64,000 bases of DNA from Chryseobacterium sp. JV274 (GCF_903969135.1 NZ_LR824569.1:2170001-2234000); one strand, 5' to 3'. Shown: positions 49,683 to 59,126, counted from the first letter of the stretch. Program-made: numbers and translations. Notes: generated from the sequence alone by a model not told the origin.

Positions 49683-50318
49683 TCATGTATTGGGCTGTGG
49701 CGTGTATCGTAAATAGGGTTTTATTTCTGTCACTCCTTTTGGGAATATCTTGCGTGCTTCTTCTGTAGAAATCGTTGGCGGAACAATGACATCTTCTCCA
49801 TTTTCCCAATTAACAGGAGTGGCTACGTGATAATTATCTACCAATTGTAGAGAATCCAGCACTCTAAGGATTTCGTCAAAATTTCTTCCTGTAGAGGCCG
49901 GATAGGTAATAATCAGTCTTACTTTTTTGGAAGGATCAATAATCAAAAGAGAACGTACAGTAGCCGTCACCGAAGCATTAGGATGAATAAAATCATACAG
50001 CTCTGAAACTTTTCTGTCTTTATCAGCAATAATAGGAAACCGGACATTGGTATTCTGAGTTTCATTAATATCTTTTACCCAGTTTTGATGATCCTCTACT
50101 CCATCTACACTTAAAGCAATCACTTTCGTTCCTCTGGCAGCAAATTCAGACTGCAATTTTGCAGTATATCCCAACTCTGTAGTGCATACCGGGGTATAAT
50201 CTGCAGGATGTGAAAACAAAATCCCCCAGGAATCTCCCAGATAATTATAGAAATTGATATCACCTAAAGATGACTCTGCCTGAAAGTTGGGTGCCGTATC
50301 TCCTAGTTTAATTGACAT
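49683..50318 (-). CDS. 1-Cys peroxiredoxin (Prx6 type)
   Basis: 211 residues. The peroxidatic cysteine is C45 in PADYTPVCTTEL; there is no other cysteine in the protein, so it is a true 1-Cys enzyme that needs an external thiol. The long C-terminal arm (about 150-211; VATPVNWENGEDVIVPPTIS) is characteristic of Prx6. It reduces hydrogen and organic peroxides in the cytosol. Possible electron donors are not adjacent. Confidence 0.95.
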   Translation of the reverse strand: MSIKLGDTAPNFQAESSLGDINFYNYLGDSWGILFSHPADYTPVCTTELGYTAKLQSEFAARGTKVIALSVDGVEDHQNWVKDINETQNTNVRFPIIADKDRKVSELYDFIHPNASVTATVRSLLIIDPSKKVRLIITYPASTGRNFDEILRVLDSLQLVDNYHVATPVNWENGEDVIVPPTISTEEARKIFPKGVTEIKPYLRYTPQPNT

Positions 50319-50412
50319 AATGCGTTTCTTTTATAGTCTACAAATTTAGTAGACTTTTTGGAACTGGCAAATTTTTTGATGAAAATTTATATCTTTAATT
50401 AAAATTTTATTC

Positions 50413-51297
50413 ATGGAGAAGACCGGACTCAGGTATGTAGATCTTGTTTATAAAGTATTGGAAAACTGGTATGTGACATTTGCTGAGCTTACCCCCAAAC
50501 TTATTGTCGGAATTTTAGTATTTACATTTTTCCTGATTACCAGTAAATATTTAAGCCAGATAGCCGTAAAACTCTTCCACAAATTCTTCCCGAAGAGCAA
50601 AAAAGAGAGTTCATTAGTTACTTTAATCAGTATCTTCAGATTCCTGATCATGCTGATGGGAACTTTTATTGCCCTTGAAATAATGGGTTTCAGCGGCTTT
50701 CTCTGGAAGTTTATCGGAAGTCTGGGAGTTGCAGGGGTTATTGCAGGGGTTGCCCTGAAAGATCTTGTATCCAGTATTTTCTCCGGAATGCTGATTGGAA
50801 TTGACAAAGCATATAAAGTAGGTGATTATATTACCATTGGAGCACATTCAGGAACGGTACAGGAAATCGGGTTTTTAACGACCAAAATTCTTACTGATGA
50901 TGGAAAGAAGGCTTATATTCCCAATCAGGTTGTTTTCAATGCGCCGTTTTATAATATTACTGCTTCCCCACAGCGCAGGATTATTTTAAATTTTGAAATT
51001 CCAGCTGATGAAGATATCAGTATAGCACAGAAAGGAATTCTGGATGTGATTAAAAACCTTGACAATGTGGATAAATTAGACACCATTGAGGTCATCTTTA
51101 CAGACCTGAAACAAGGTGCATTTAATCTTCAGGTGAAGTTCTGGATAAAAGTGGGTGCTAACCTGGCTCAGGTAAGAAGTAAGGCTTATTTAGGTATTAA
51201 AGAGCGTTTTGATGTGGATAAAGTTCAGCTGGTAACGCCTACAAGCATCAGTATTACCAATGGGGAGAATAATTTACATGAAAACCAGGATAAATAA
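50413..51297 (+). CDS. MscS-family mechanosensitive ion channel
   Basis: 294 residues. Three N-terminal membrane helices (about 25-45, 70-95, 98-130), the last being the pore helix GVAGVIAGVALKDLVSSIFSG with its Gly/Ala packing, then the beta domain KVGDYITIGAHSGTVQEIGFLTTKI and the C-terminal alpha/beta vestibule (about 180-285). It opens under membrane tension to release solutes in hypo-osmotic shock. Single gene. Confidence 0.93.
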   Translation: MEKTGLRYVDLVYKVLENWYVTFAELTPKLIVGILVFTFFLITSKYLSQIAVKLFHKFFPKSKKESSLVTLISIFRFLIMLMGTFIALEIMGFSGFLWKFIGSLGVAGVIAGVALKDLVSSIFSGMLIGIDKAYKVGDYITIGAHSGTVQEIGFLTTKILTDDGKKAYIPNQVVFNAPFYNITASPQRRIILNFEIPADEDISIAQKGILDVIKNLDNVDKLDTIEVIFTDLKQGAFNLQVKFWIKVGANLAQVRSKAYLGIKERFDVDKVQLVTPTSISITNGENNLHENQDK

Positions 51298-51411
51298 ATG
51301 TTTTCATATTAATTCACCGGTTTAATTAAGGTATATACTCCCTTCGTTTTTGGATCCAAATTGTTATTACATAATTTCTTACTTTTATATAAGATCTTAA
51401 TCCACAAAATA

Positions 51412-52002
51412 ATGTCATCACAATCCAATTCATTCCTACCTATTGAATCAAAAACTTCAAAAGGGCTTGCTTTATTGATTAAGATAATTGGCGGATCTTT
51501 TTTAATTTTGACCCCTTCATCCGTTATAATAATGGCTGTAATGGTAATAAATGCAAAAGAAATCTCTGTAGGAATAAAGATTGTTTTAATTGTCCTTTTT
51601 ATGGCAATCCTAAGTTTTTGTGTCTGGATGCTTTTTCAGAAAAATTCCAAAAATACAACTACCCATATTATTGTTGATGAAAAAGGAATCCACCATTACT
51701 GCAACCGGGACATTTTATATTCCATAACCTATGCTGAGCTTCATTCAAATCCGGAATCGGGGAAATATGATGTGTTATTGACTGAGTATGATGAATCTGC
51801 TCCTAGTTTATGCATTCATCTCTTTGACCCTGCATTAAAGAAAGCCACCCGAAAAACTGTCAATTTAAATATTGATATAGTGATTACAAATGGGAATCTG
51901 TTACTCAAAAATTTTGTAAAAGGAATATTGATTTTCAGGCCGGATTTAAAAATTGCACCCAATGTTCTGGATCTTTACTGGCTGGAAGAATTCAAGAAAT
52001 AA
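51412..52002 (+). CDS. Hypothetical membrane protein, 196 aa
   Basis: I do not recognise the family. I start at ATG 51412 instead of the TTG at 51361, because the added residues read as non-coding AT-rich text. Two membrane segments (about residues 20-45 and 55-75) precede a soluble domain with THIIVDEKGIHHYC, YAELHSNPESGKYDVLL and LKNFVKGILIFRPDLKI. The N-terminal hairpin plus a domain beginning with a short beta strand and DEKGI resembles PH-like or DUF3592-style proteins. A terminator follows. Confidence 0.65.
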   Translation: MSSQSNSFLPIESKTSKGLALLIKIIGGSFLILTPSSVIIMAVMVINAKEISVGIKIVLIVLFMAILSFCVWMLFQKNSKNTTTHIIVDEKGIHHYCNRDILYSITYAELHSNPESGKYDVLLTEYDESAPSLCIHLFDPALKKATRKTVNLNIDIVITNGNLLLKNFVKGILIFRPDLKIAPNVLDLYWLEEFKK

Positions 52003-52045
52003 AATCATATTATTTTAATGTTCAACACTTAAAATAATAACAAAA

Positions 52046-52076
52046 AAAACCGTTCCAAAAATGGAACGGTTTTCTA
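52046..52076. terminator. Bidirectional terminator before sucC
   Basis: 12-bp perfect stem AAAACCGTTCCA / TGGAACGGTTTT (52046-52057, 52062-52073); A-run left, T-run right. Confidence 0.88.
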
Positions 52077-52095
52077 TTTATTTGAAAGTTTCAGA

Positions 52096-53286
52096 TTAAG
52101 CTAAAACTTCTTTTACTTTGTTTGCAGCTTCTTCTAAAGTAATTGCAGAGTGTACCGGAAGACCAGACTCGTCAATTAATTTTTTAGCTTCTACAGCATT
52201 AGTCCCTTGTAATCTTACGATCAATGGAACCGGAAGGCTACCCATAGCTTTGTAAGCATCTACAACTCCCTGAGCAACTCTGTCACATCTTACAATACCT
52301 CCGAAGATGTTGATCAAAATAGCTTTTACGTTTGGATCTCTTAAGATGATTCCGAAAGCAGTCTGTACTCTCTGAGCATCAGCAGTACCTCCTACGTCAA
52401 GGAAGTTAGCAGGGTTACCACCTGATAATTTGATGATATCCATAGTTGCCATTGCAAGACCAGCTCCGTTTACCATACAAGCAACGTTACCATCTAGTTT
52501 TACGAAGTTAAGACCAGCTTCACCAGCTTCTACATCCATTGGATCTTCTTCTCTTGTATCTCTAAGTTCAGCTAAATCTTTGTGACGGAACAATGAGTTG
52601 TCATCTAAAGTTACTTTAGCATCTACAGCGATAATCTTGTTATCAGAAGTTTTTAATACCGGGTTGATTTCGAAAAGAGAAGCATCAATTCCTGTATAAG
52701 CATTGTAAAGAGATGAAATAAATTTCACAAATTCTTTGAATGCATTTCCTTCAAGACCTAGGTTGAAAGCAATTTTTCTAGCCTGGAATCCTTGAAGACC
52801 GATAGCCGGATCAATAAGTTCATTGTGGATCAAATGAGGAGTTACTTCTGCAACGTGCTCAATATCCATACCACCTTCAGTAGAATATACGATTGTATTT
52901 TTTCCTTCAGCTCTATCTAAAAGAATAGAAACATAAAATTCTTTAGTTTCAGATTCTCCTGGATAATAAACATCTTCTGCAACCAAAACAGAGTGTACTT
53001 TTTTACCTTCAGCAGAAGTTTGAGGAGTTACCAACTGCATTCCGATGATATTCTGAGCGTTCTCTTTAAGTTTATCCATGTTTGGAGAAAACTTAACACC
53101 CCCACCTTTACCACGACCACCTGCGTGAATCTGCGCTTTTACAACCCAAGCCTGTGCTCCGGTTTCAGCAGTCAATTTTTCAGCAGCTGCTACAGCTTCT
53201 TCTACGTTGTTTGCAACGAAACCACGTTGGATAGCTACTCCATACTTTGATAAAATCTCTTTTGATTGATACTCGTGAAGATTCAT
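52096..53286 (-). CDS. sucC: Succinyl-CoA synthetase, beta subunit
   Basis: ATP-grasp subunit of the TCA-cycle enzyme that makes ATP or GTP from succinyl-CoA. MNLHEYQSKEILSKYGV, AQIHAGGRGKGGGV, and DVGGTADAQRVQTAF with ILINIFGGIVRCD are the hallmarks. 396 residues. The alpha subunit gene sucD is not adjacent. Codon use is strongly biased, as expected for a highly expressed enzyme. Its 131-nt upstream gap separates it from the CLC gene's 3' end. Confidence 0.97.
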   Translation of the reverse strand: MNLHEYQSKEILSKYGVAIQRGFVANNVEEAVAAAEKLTAETGAQAWVVKAQIHAGGRGKGGGVKFSPNMDKLKENAQNIIGMQLVTPQTSAEGKKVHSVLVAEDVYYPGESETKEFYVSILLDRAEGKNTIVYSTEGGMDIEHVAEVTPHLIHNELIDPAIGLQGFQARKIAFNLGLEGNAFKEFVKFISSLYNAYTGIDASLFEINPVLKTSDNKIIAVDAKVTLDDNSLFRHKDLAELRDTREEDPMDVEAGEAGLNFVKLDGNVACMVNGAGLAMATMDIIKLSGGNPANFLDVGGTADAQRVQTAFGIILRDPNVKAILINIFGGIVRCDRVAQGVVDAYKAMGSLPVPLIVRLQGTNAVEAKKLIDESGLPVHSAITLEEAANKVKEVLA

Positions 53287-53417
53287 ATTATTTTTATTAT
53301 TTTATTTTAATATTTAAAGGTTGACAAATTTACTAAAAAGACATGGAAGTTCAAGTTTATTGACTTAAAAATTAAAGTCTGATCGACTTGATTTTTAACA
53401 TATCATTCAAATTTCCT

Positions 53418-54695
53418 TTATTCTTCCACTAATTTCTCAGATTGTGATCCGATGAACGGAATTCTTGGAGCCAGAAAATATCCTGTAAGACTCGCAAATA
53501 ATATTGGTACAAAATAGGTAAACCCGGTAAGTGTTCCTAAGATAATGGTAGTACTCATCGGTGTTCTTGTTACACACGCATTGATTGCTGCCATGCAGCT
53601 TACAATTGCTAATGTGGTATCTACACCTGGAAATAAATTATGAATAATGAGTCCCAATGTTGTTCCTACAAAGAACAGCGGAATGATAAATCCTCCTCTC
53701 CATCCTGAAGTTACCGTAATGGCAATAGCCAGTATTTTAAAAACCAAAATCAGGATTAAAAAATTCAATCCGAAATTGCCACCGATCAGCTGATTGATCT
53801 CGTTATGTCCAAAGTATCTTGTAATAGGGAAATTATAGGCAATGATTCCTAAAATAATTCCTCCTACTAATGTTTTAATATATATTGGGAACGCTCTGTA
53901 TTCGAAAACTTTCTTGAAAAATTTGACTACAAAAATGAAAATCCATCCAAAAAATGTTCCCACAATTCCGAACAGTGCAGCATATAGAAAATCATATACT
54001 CCTGTATAATGATACGCTTTCAGATCCCAGGTTGCCCCGATTCCTAAATGGATAATCAAAGCAAACATCAGATAACTGAAACAGCTTGCTACCAACGCAG
54101 GAATAATGGCTTTATAATATTCTACCGCATGTTTATGATGCAGTATTTCCAGGGAAAAAAGACTTCCTCCAAGCGGAGCTCCAAACAATGCCGTAAAACC
54201 TGAAGCCATACCCGCAATACTCAAAGACCTCAGCTCTTCGCCTTTCAATCTGAAAATTTTCCCCAGCCAGGTTCCCGTAGATCCGGTGACCTGTACCAAA
54301 GGCGCTTCAGGCCCTAAACTTCCTCCTGATGCTACACAAAATAAAGATGAAAGGATCATTGATGGATTGTTCTTAGGCTCCAGTTTTCCCTTATTGAATC
54401 TGATGTTATTAACGATCAAATGAATTTCTCCCGGATCACCGATAAAATGAATCACTAACCCAGCCAATAACCCGCAGATTGCCATTGTCGGAATCACTTG
54501 CCAGCCTTGAAATTCGGCCAGGAATTCAGTGAAATGTTCCAATACGATCCAATATCCTCCGGCAATAATACCACCTACAAGGCCTGTAACAGCCCACATA
54601 AAAAAAGTACGGCTGAATACAAACGGATTGAATCTGATGGGTTGATCTAAGAGATTGAATGTTTTTATTAACCGTCTTCTTCTGTTAATTTTCAT
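53418..54695 (-). CDS. CLC-family chloride channel/transporter, lacking the gating glutamate
   Basis: 425 residues with about ten to twelve membrane helices. CLC landmarks: ASGGSLGPEAPLVQVTGS near residue 125 (the helix-F filter loop) and GGFIIPLFFVGTTLG near 340. In transporters such as CLC-ec1 the loop is GREGP with the gating Glu; here the matching position is Leu (G-S-L-G-P), followed by E-A-P. That sequence is known from a clade of bacterial CLC proteins and may mean channel-like or differently gated transport. It is the last gene of a minus-strand operon: only 2 nt separate it from the DUF423 gene. Confidence 0.88.
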   Translation of the reverse strand: MKINRRRRLIKTFNLLDQPIRFNPFVFSRTFFMWAVTGLVGGIIAGGYWIVLEHFTEFLAEFQGWQVIPTMAICGLLAGLVIHFIGDPGEIHLIVNNIRFNKGKLEPKNNPSMILSSLFCVASGGSLGPEAPLVQVTGSTGTWLGKIFRLKGEELRSLSIAGMASGFTALFGAPLGGSLFSLEILHHKHAVEYYKAIIPALVASCFSYLMFALIIHLGIGATWDLKAYHYTGVYDFLYAALFGIVGTFFGWIFIFVVKFFKKVFEYRAFPIYIKTLVGGIILGIIAYNFPITRYFGHNEINQLIGGNFGLNFLILILVFKILAIAITVTSGWRGGFIIPLFFVGTTLGLIIHNLFPGVDTTLAIVSCMAAINACVTRTPMSTTIILGTLTGFTYFVPILFASLTGYFLAPRIPFIGSQSEKLVEE

Positions 54696-54697
54696 TC

Positions 54698-55084
54698 TTA
54701 AATTCTGTTTTTAGCAAAATAAAAGATAAGCATTCCCCAACTTAAGATCATCATCAGACCTCCAAGCGGAGTGATAGGTCCTAAGAATTTAAGGTTCATT
54801 CCCAAATAATCCTGCATACTCAGGAAATAGATACTCACTGAGAACAACAATGTTCCTGCAATCATTAAAATGGAAGTCCATTTTTCAGCAGAAGTTTCAA
54901 ATTTTAAGATATACCCGATGATCAGCAGAAAAAAGGCTGCATACATCTGATACCTTACTCCTGTTTCAAAACTTTCCAGTCTTTCCACAGCTAATATTTT
55001 CTTTAAAGCGTGCGCTCCAAATGCCCCCAGGATCACAGACACCATTCCGTAAACCGCTCCAAAAACTAAAGTAATTGTTTTCAT
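54698..55084 (-). CDS. DUF423 small membrane protein
   Basis: 128 residues with four membrane helices. VILGAFGAHALKK, a YQMYAAFFLLIIG stretch, and FLGPITPLGGLMMILSWG are the DUF423 (YgdD) hallmarks. The function is unknown. It is 1 nt after the preceding gene's stop and 2 nt before the CLC gene, so it is part of a coupled operon. Confidence 0.93.
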   Translation of the reverse strand: MKTITLVFGAVYGMVSVILGAFGAHALKKILAVERLESFETGVRYQMYAAFFLLIIGYILKFETSAEKWTSILMIAGTLLFSVSIYFLSMQDYLGMNLKFLGPITPLGGLMMILSWGMLIFYFAKNRI

Positions 55085-55085
55085 T

Positions 55086-56156
55086 TTATAACTCTTCTAA
55101 TTCTAAGGTTAAATATTTCTTTGTCTTATAATCTTGCCAAGTTCCTATGATTTTATTTCCTTTCAAATCGGCTTCTATCAAAGCTCTTGGAATCCATTCC
55201 TTCAGTTCCTCGCTATGATAATCATCTTCTGTAATGGAAAAATGATCATGGATAAATTCTCCTCTCCAATTGATAGGTTTTTTATTCTTATCATACCAGT
55301 ACATTGCTGAAAACGAATCATCCTCATTGATTCCGTTAATCAGAACTGTAATGGGATATTTACCATCAATTTTTCCTTTAAACAATTTATTGCCAGGACT
55401 TGTTTTGTTAAGTTTTTCAGAACCGGAAATCAAGTTTTTTGCATAGGAACTCCAATATTTGTCAAGCTCTTTATAAGTAAATTCTATTTCGTGGCTTCCC
55501 AGATCATCCAATGCCCTCATCGCATGATTAGAACATCTACCTGCTACAAAAGTAAGTTTATCCTTTCCGAAAAAATATTTGATACCGTTCAAAGTATACT
55601 CCATGAAACAATCTTCATACAGAGCAATTTGATCCTGAGTTTCTTCCGAAGGATTTTTTTCAGATTTCAGTTGGTTTAAAAAATCACCAACTCTTTTTTG
55701 AATTCTCTTTTGAATTAAACCATTGATGGTTTTAAAGCTCTCTGCTTGAAATAAATCTTCAGGGTTGATATAGTTTCCGGTTCTCAGGTCGAAATTTTTC
55801 CAGTCTGTAAACTCTTCCGGATACGCTCCCGAAGCTTCACCATCTATTGCAATACTCAGAATATTTTTAGGAGTCTCAATCTTATCCCAACTATAAAAAT
55901 AAACATAGTTTGAATAGGAATTTGTTGCTGTAGAAGCCAGTTTAAAAGGATTACCGCCAGATCCGGGAACATATTCCAGCTGATCTACCTGCAGAAATGT
56001 ATTGATTTTATTTTCTACTCTCGGATTTTCAGGATAAGAAACAACCGGAAAAACAGCGTTTTCAGTTTTTGGCCGCAGATTACTTATTTTCACTTTTTGC
56101 TGTTGTGAAAAACTTAACCCGGAAATCAGTAAGAAAAATACAATACTTTTTTTCAC
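55086..56156 (-). CDS. Secreted DUF3298/DUF4163-like protein
   Basis: 356 residues, signal peptide MKKSIVFFLLISGLSFSQ. NFDLRTGNYINPEDLFQ near residue 142 is the DUF3298 core motif (F-D-x-x-T-G-K-x-x-x-x-x-D-L-F), preceded by a DUF4163-like beta region. Homologues include the anti-sigma factor RsiV, a lysozyme sensor, and periplasmic binding proteins; an additional ~110-residue domain follows. The start is GTG (56156-56154) and overlaps the stop of the upstream small gene in TAGTG, a sign of translational coupling. Confidence 0.78.
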   Translation of the reverse strand: MKKSIVFFLLISGLSFSQQQKVKISNLRPKTENAVFPVVSYPENPRVENKINTFLQVDQLEYVPGSGGNPFKLASTATNSYSNYVYFYSWDKIETPKNILSIAIDGEASGAYPEEFTDWKNFDLRTGNYINPEDLFQAESFKTINGLIQKRIQKRVGDFLNQLKSEKNPSEETQDQIALYEDCFMEYTLNGIKYFFGKDKLTFVAGRCSNHAMRALDDLGSHEIEFTYKELDKYWSSYAKNLISGSEKLNKTSPGNKLFKGKIDGKYPITVLINGINEDDSFSAMYWYDKNKKPINWRGEFIHDHFSITEDDYHSEELKEWIPRALIEADLKGNKIIGTWQDYKTKKYLTLELEEL

Positions 56157-56323
56157 TATTTCGATTTTAGGTACATTAGAATAAACTTAGCAACCAATGT
56201 AGAAATTCCCAGTATGATAAACATATTGGCAAATCTCTTGGAGCTTCTGAAACCTTCATGATTTGTTTTCTTTAAAAATAACCCAAAAAGAAGGAATACA
56301 ATGGGCAAAATGATCTGTAACAT
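56156..56323 (-). CDS. 55-aa membrane peptide between HMG-CoA reductase and the DUF3298 gene
   Basis: Found by reading the minus strand; below the usual length cutoff. ATG at 56323-56321 overlaps the HMG-CoA reductase stop (TAATG), and its TAG at 56158-56156 overlaps the next GTG start (TAGTG). It encodes two hydrophobic helices (about residues 2-17 and 34-51) joined by a basic loop with KKTNHEGFRSSKRFAN and a basic tail. A gene that fits both junctions base for base is very unlikely to be chance. Function unknown; no family recognised. Confidence 0.8.
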   Translation of the reverse strand: MLQIILPIVFLLFGLFLKKTNHEGFRSSKRFANMFIILGISTLVAKFILMYLKSK

Positions 56324-57651
56324 TAGTTTCCTCTCATTCTGTTAAATTCATTGATCACCTCATGGTGGCTCACTGTCTTATCTTTGAAATACGTTACAAA
56401 GTGCTGCTTTTCTTCTTCCGTAGCTCCCAACTGGTTCAGAATATTCAATAAGTGCATTTTCATATGACCTTTCTGAATTCCTGTAGTTACCAGAGAACGC
56501 AATGCCCCAAAGTTCTGTGCAAGACCTGAAACTGCCAGAATACTCATCAGTTCCTGTGCAGAAGGTTTTCCAAGAAGTGCTAACGAGAATTTTACCAAAG
56601 GGTGAAGATTCGTAAGTCCTCCTACAACTCCTACAGAAATAGGAAGATCAATCCAGAATCTGAATACTCCGTTGTCTGTTGTACAGTGTGTCAAAGATCT
56701 GTATTGCCCATCTCTTGCAGCATAGGCGTGTGCACAGGCTTCTGTTGCTCTGAAATCATTTCCGGTAGCGATTACAACAGCATCTACCCCATTCATTACT
56801 CCTTTATTGTGAGTTGTTGCACGGTAAGGTTCAATTTCTGCGATAGTGACTGCCTGTTTGAATTTAGAAGCGAATTCTTCAGGAGAAATTCCGCTGTCAT
56901 CTTTTAAATCTTCCATTTTACAGGAAACCTCAGCTCTCACGATACAGTCAGGCGTAAAGTTGGAAAGGATATTCATCACAATCTGCAGTGAATTCTTTTC
57001 TTCCTGAGTGAAGTCCTCGCTGGTTGCCACTTCCTGTCTCAAAGTTTTCCCAAACTGCTCAAGACATGAGTTGATAAAGTTAGCTCCCATTGAATCCACG
57101 GTATCAAAACTTGCTTTCAGCTGGTAGTAATTAGGCATTTCTGCAGTTTTATCCACCAGACTGATATTTAAAATACCACCACCGCGTCTTCTCATGTTCG
57201 CCGTGATATCTTCTGTCGCTTCAAGTAATTTTTTCTTTAAACTGAAATTAAAGAAATGCAGTAATTTGTGAGGTTCAACATCAAAAATAAAATGGGTGTG
57301 GCCCAGTTTTTCAGTGTTGATAATCGTTGTTTTAAAACCTCCTTTATCGATCCAGAATTTCGCAGCTTTGGAAGCGGCCGCTACTACTGAACTTTCTTCA
57401 ACAGCCATTGGAAGTGCCAACAATTTTCCGTCGATCAAAAAGTTCGGAGCAATTCCGTAAGGCATATAAAAATTGGAGATGGTATTTTCAGAAAACTCAT
57501 CGTGAAGCTTCTGAAGATCTGCATCATCATTCCAATATTGTTTTAATATATTTTGATATTCCTGGTTTCCTTCAAGATATTCGTTTACGAGCCAGTCGAT
57601 TTTCCCCTCCTTTGGAAGCTTGGAAAAACCTTCGATTGGTTTATGATTCAT
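56323..57651 (-). CDS. mvaA: Hydroxymethylglutaryl-CoA reductase (class II)
   Basis: 442 residues. Catalytic features: glutamate in PMAVEESSVVAAASKAAKFW (E85/E86), the lysine in THNKGVMNGVDAV, the GNDFRATEACAHAYAARDG cofactor region, and the histidine in IQKGHMKMHLLN. DSMGANFINSCLEQ is typical of class II enzymes. In Flavobacteriia it makes mevalonate for isoprenoids rather than degrading it (inference from the phylum; the other mevalonate genes are not here). First gene of the operon running to the CLC gene. Confidence 0.94.
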   Translation of the reverse strand: MNHKPIEGFSKLPKEGKIDWLVNEYLEGNQEYQNILKQYWNDDADLQKLHDEFSENTISNFYMPYGIAPNFLIDGKLLALPMAVEESSVVAAASKAAKFWIDKGGFKTTIINTEKLGHTHFIFDVEPHKLLHFFNFSLKKKLLEATEDITANMRRRGGGILNISLVDKTAEMPNYYQLKASFDTVDSMGANFINSCLEQFGKTLRQEVATSEDFTQEEKNSLQIVMNILSNFTPDCIVRAEVSCKMEDLKDDSGISPEEFASKFKQAVTIAEIEPYRATTHNKGVMNGVDAVVIATGNDFRATEACAHAYAARDGQYRSLTHCTTDNGVFRFWIDLPISVGVVGGLTNLHPLVKFSLALLGKPSAQELMSILAVSGLAQNFGALRSLVTTGIQKGHMKMHLLNILNQLGATEEEKQHFVTYFKDKTVSHHEVINEFNRMRGN

Positions 57652-57725
57652 GATATAAACTTTAATGAGCCGTAAATATAATGATTTTGAGGCTCTTTTT
57701 TGTTGATAACTTCTATGAAAAAAGA

Positions 57726-57756
57726 TTGACTTTTATCAATTTTGGAACTAAATTTG
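57726..57756 (+). promoter_or_regulatory. Promoter of the radical-SAM gene
   Basis: TTG at 57726-57728 and TAAATTTG at 57749-57756, 20 nt apart. It overlaps the first codons of the longest frame, which sets the real start to ATG 57808. Confidence 0.6.
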
Positions 57757-57807
57757 AACAAAATTCAAATACAATTCAGATACAAAACATATCAATCATT
57801 TAAAAAT

Positions 57808-59067
57808 ATGAATTTTGACCGTCTTAAAGAAAAACTGGAAATCCTTGCTGATGCAGCGAAATATGATGTTTCATGTTCATCCAGCGGTGGCTCCAGAAAG
57901 AATAAAAAAGGAGCTTTAGGAGACAGTTCCGCAAGTGGAATCTGCCACACTTATACGGAAGACGGACGATGTGTTTCTCTTCTTAAAGTTCTCCTGACCA
58001 ATCATTGTATTTATGATTGTGCGTACTGTGTTTCCAGAAGTTCAAATGATATCAAAAGAGCAGCTTTTACAGTAGAAGAAGTAGTAGATCTTACGATCAA
58101 TTTTTATCGCAGAAACTATATTGAAGGTCTATTTCTGAGTTCAGGAATATTCAAAAATGCAGACACAACAATGGAACGTCTGGTGAGAGTAGCCAAAAAG
58201 CTGCGCCTCGAAGAAAACTTTAACGGTTATATTCATCTGAAATCTATTCCTGGAGCGAGTGATGATCTTATGCAGGAAGCAGCTCTGTACGCAGATCGTT
58301 TATCAGTAAACATTGAAATCCCTACAGAAAGTGGATTAAAGCTATTGGCTCCTGAAAAGAACAGACAAGATATGATCAACCCAATGCGGTATATTCAGAA
58401 AGGAATTACCCAATATCAGGATGAAAAGAAAGTCTTAAAGAAAGTTCCCAAATTTGCTCCTGCAGGGCAGTCTACCCAGATGATTGTAGGAGCAACCAAT
58501 GAAAACGACCTCCAGATCATTAAAGTTGCCGATCATTTTTATAAAAATTTCAATCTGAAAAGGGTTTATTATTCAGGATATGTTCCGGTTCTGGAAGATC
58601 AGCGGTTACCTTCTTTAACAACCGAAGTTCCTATGCTTCGTGAAAACCGATTGTATCAGTCTGACTGGCTGATGAGATTTTATGGTTTTAAAGCAGAAGA
58701 GATTTTAGATCCGAATATTCCTTTTCTCGACCTGGAAGTAGATCCAAAATTAAGCTGGGCATTGCGGAATCTGGACCAGTTTCCTGTTAACCTTCAGACT
58801 GCCGACTACCAAATTATCTTAAGAATTCCGGGAATTGGAGTAAAAACGGCTCAAAAAATCATCAGTGCAAGACGTTTTCAGATTTTAACCATGGATCAAT
58901 TAAAAAAATTAGGAGCAGCTGTCAACCGCGCAAAATATTTTATTGATTTCAATGCAGGTAACGCATACTTAAGGTATTTAACAGATAAAAACTTCAGAAA
59001 ACTGTTGATAGGTGGAAGCTCATCAAAGTTTCACAATCAATTCTCACAACAGTTAAGTTTATTTTGA
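57808..59067 (+). CDS. Putative DNA modification/repair radical-SAM protein (TIGR03916-like)
   Basis: 419 residues from ATG 57808. The cluster motif C-x3-C-x2-C is NHCIYDCAYC (C67, C71, C74). SGSSGG-type serine/glycine text precedes it and GLFLSSGIF follows (SAM-binding). The C-terminal helix-hairpin-helix ILRIPGIGVKTAQKIISARR binds DNA. The family occurs next to TIGR03915-like proteins, as here, and links to uracil-DNA glycosylase-like proteins, hence the repair idea; the reaction is not known. The partner gene starts 163 nt later with a repeat between them. Confidence 0.9.
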   Translation: MNFDRLKEKLEILADAAKYDVSCSSSGGSRKNKKGALGDSSASGICHTYTEDGRCVSLLKVLLTNHCIYDCAYCVSRSSNDIKRAAFTVEEVVDLTINFYRRNYIEGLFLSSGIFKNADTTMERLVRVAKKLRLEENFNGYIHLKSIPGASDDLMQEAALYADRLSVNIEIPTESGLKLLAPEKNRQDMINPMRYIQKGITQYQDEKKVLKKVPKFAPAGQSTQMIVGATNENDLQIIKVADHFYKNFNLKRVYYSGYVPVLEDQRLPSLTTEVPMLRENRLYQSDWLMRFYGFKAEEILDPNIPFLDLEVDPKLSWALRNLDQFPVNLQTADYQIILRIPGIGVKTAQKIISARRFQILTMDQLKKLGAAVNRAKYFIDFNAGNAYLRYLTDKNFRKLLIGGSSSKFHNQFSQQLSLF

Positions 59068-59126
59068 TTTCAACACAAATCACACAAATATTTTCACGAA
59101 AGGCCACAAATTTATAATAAACATTG

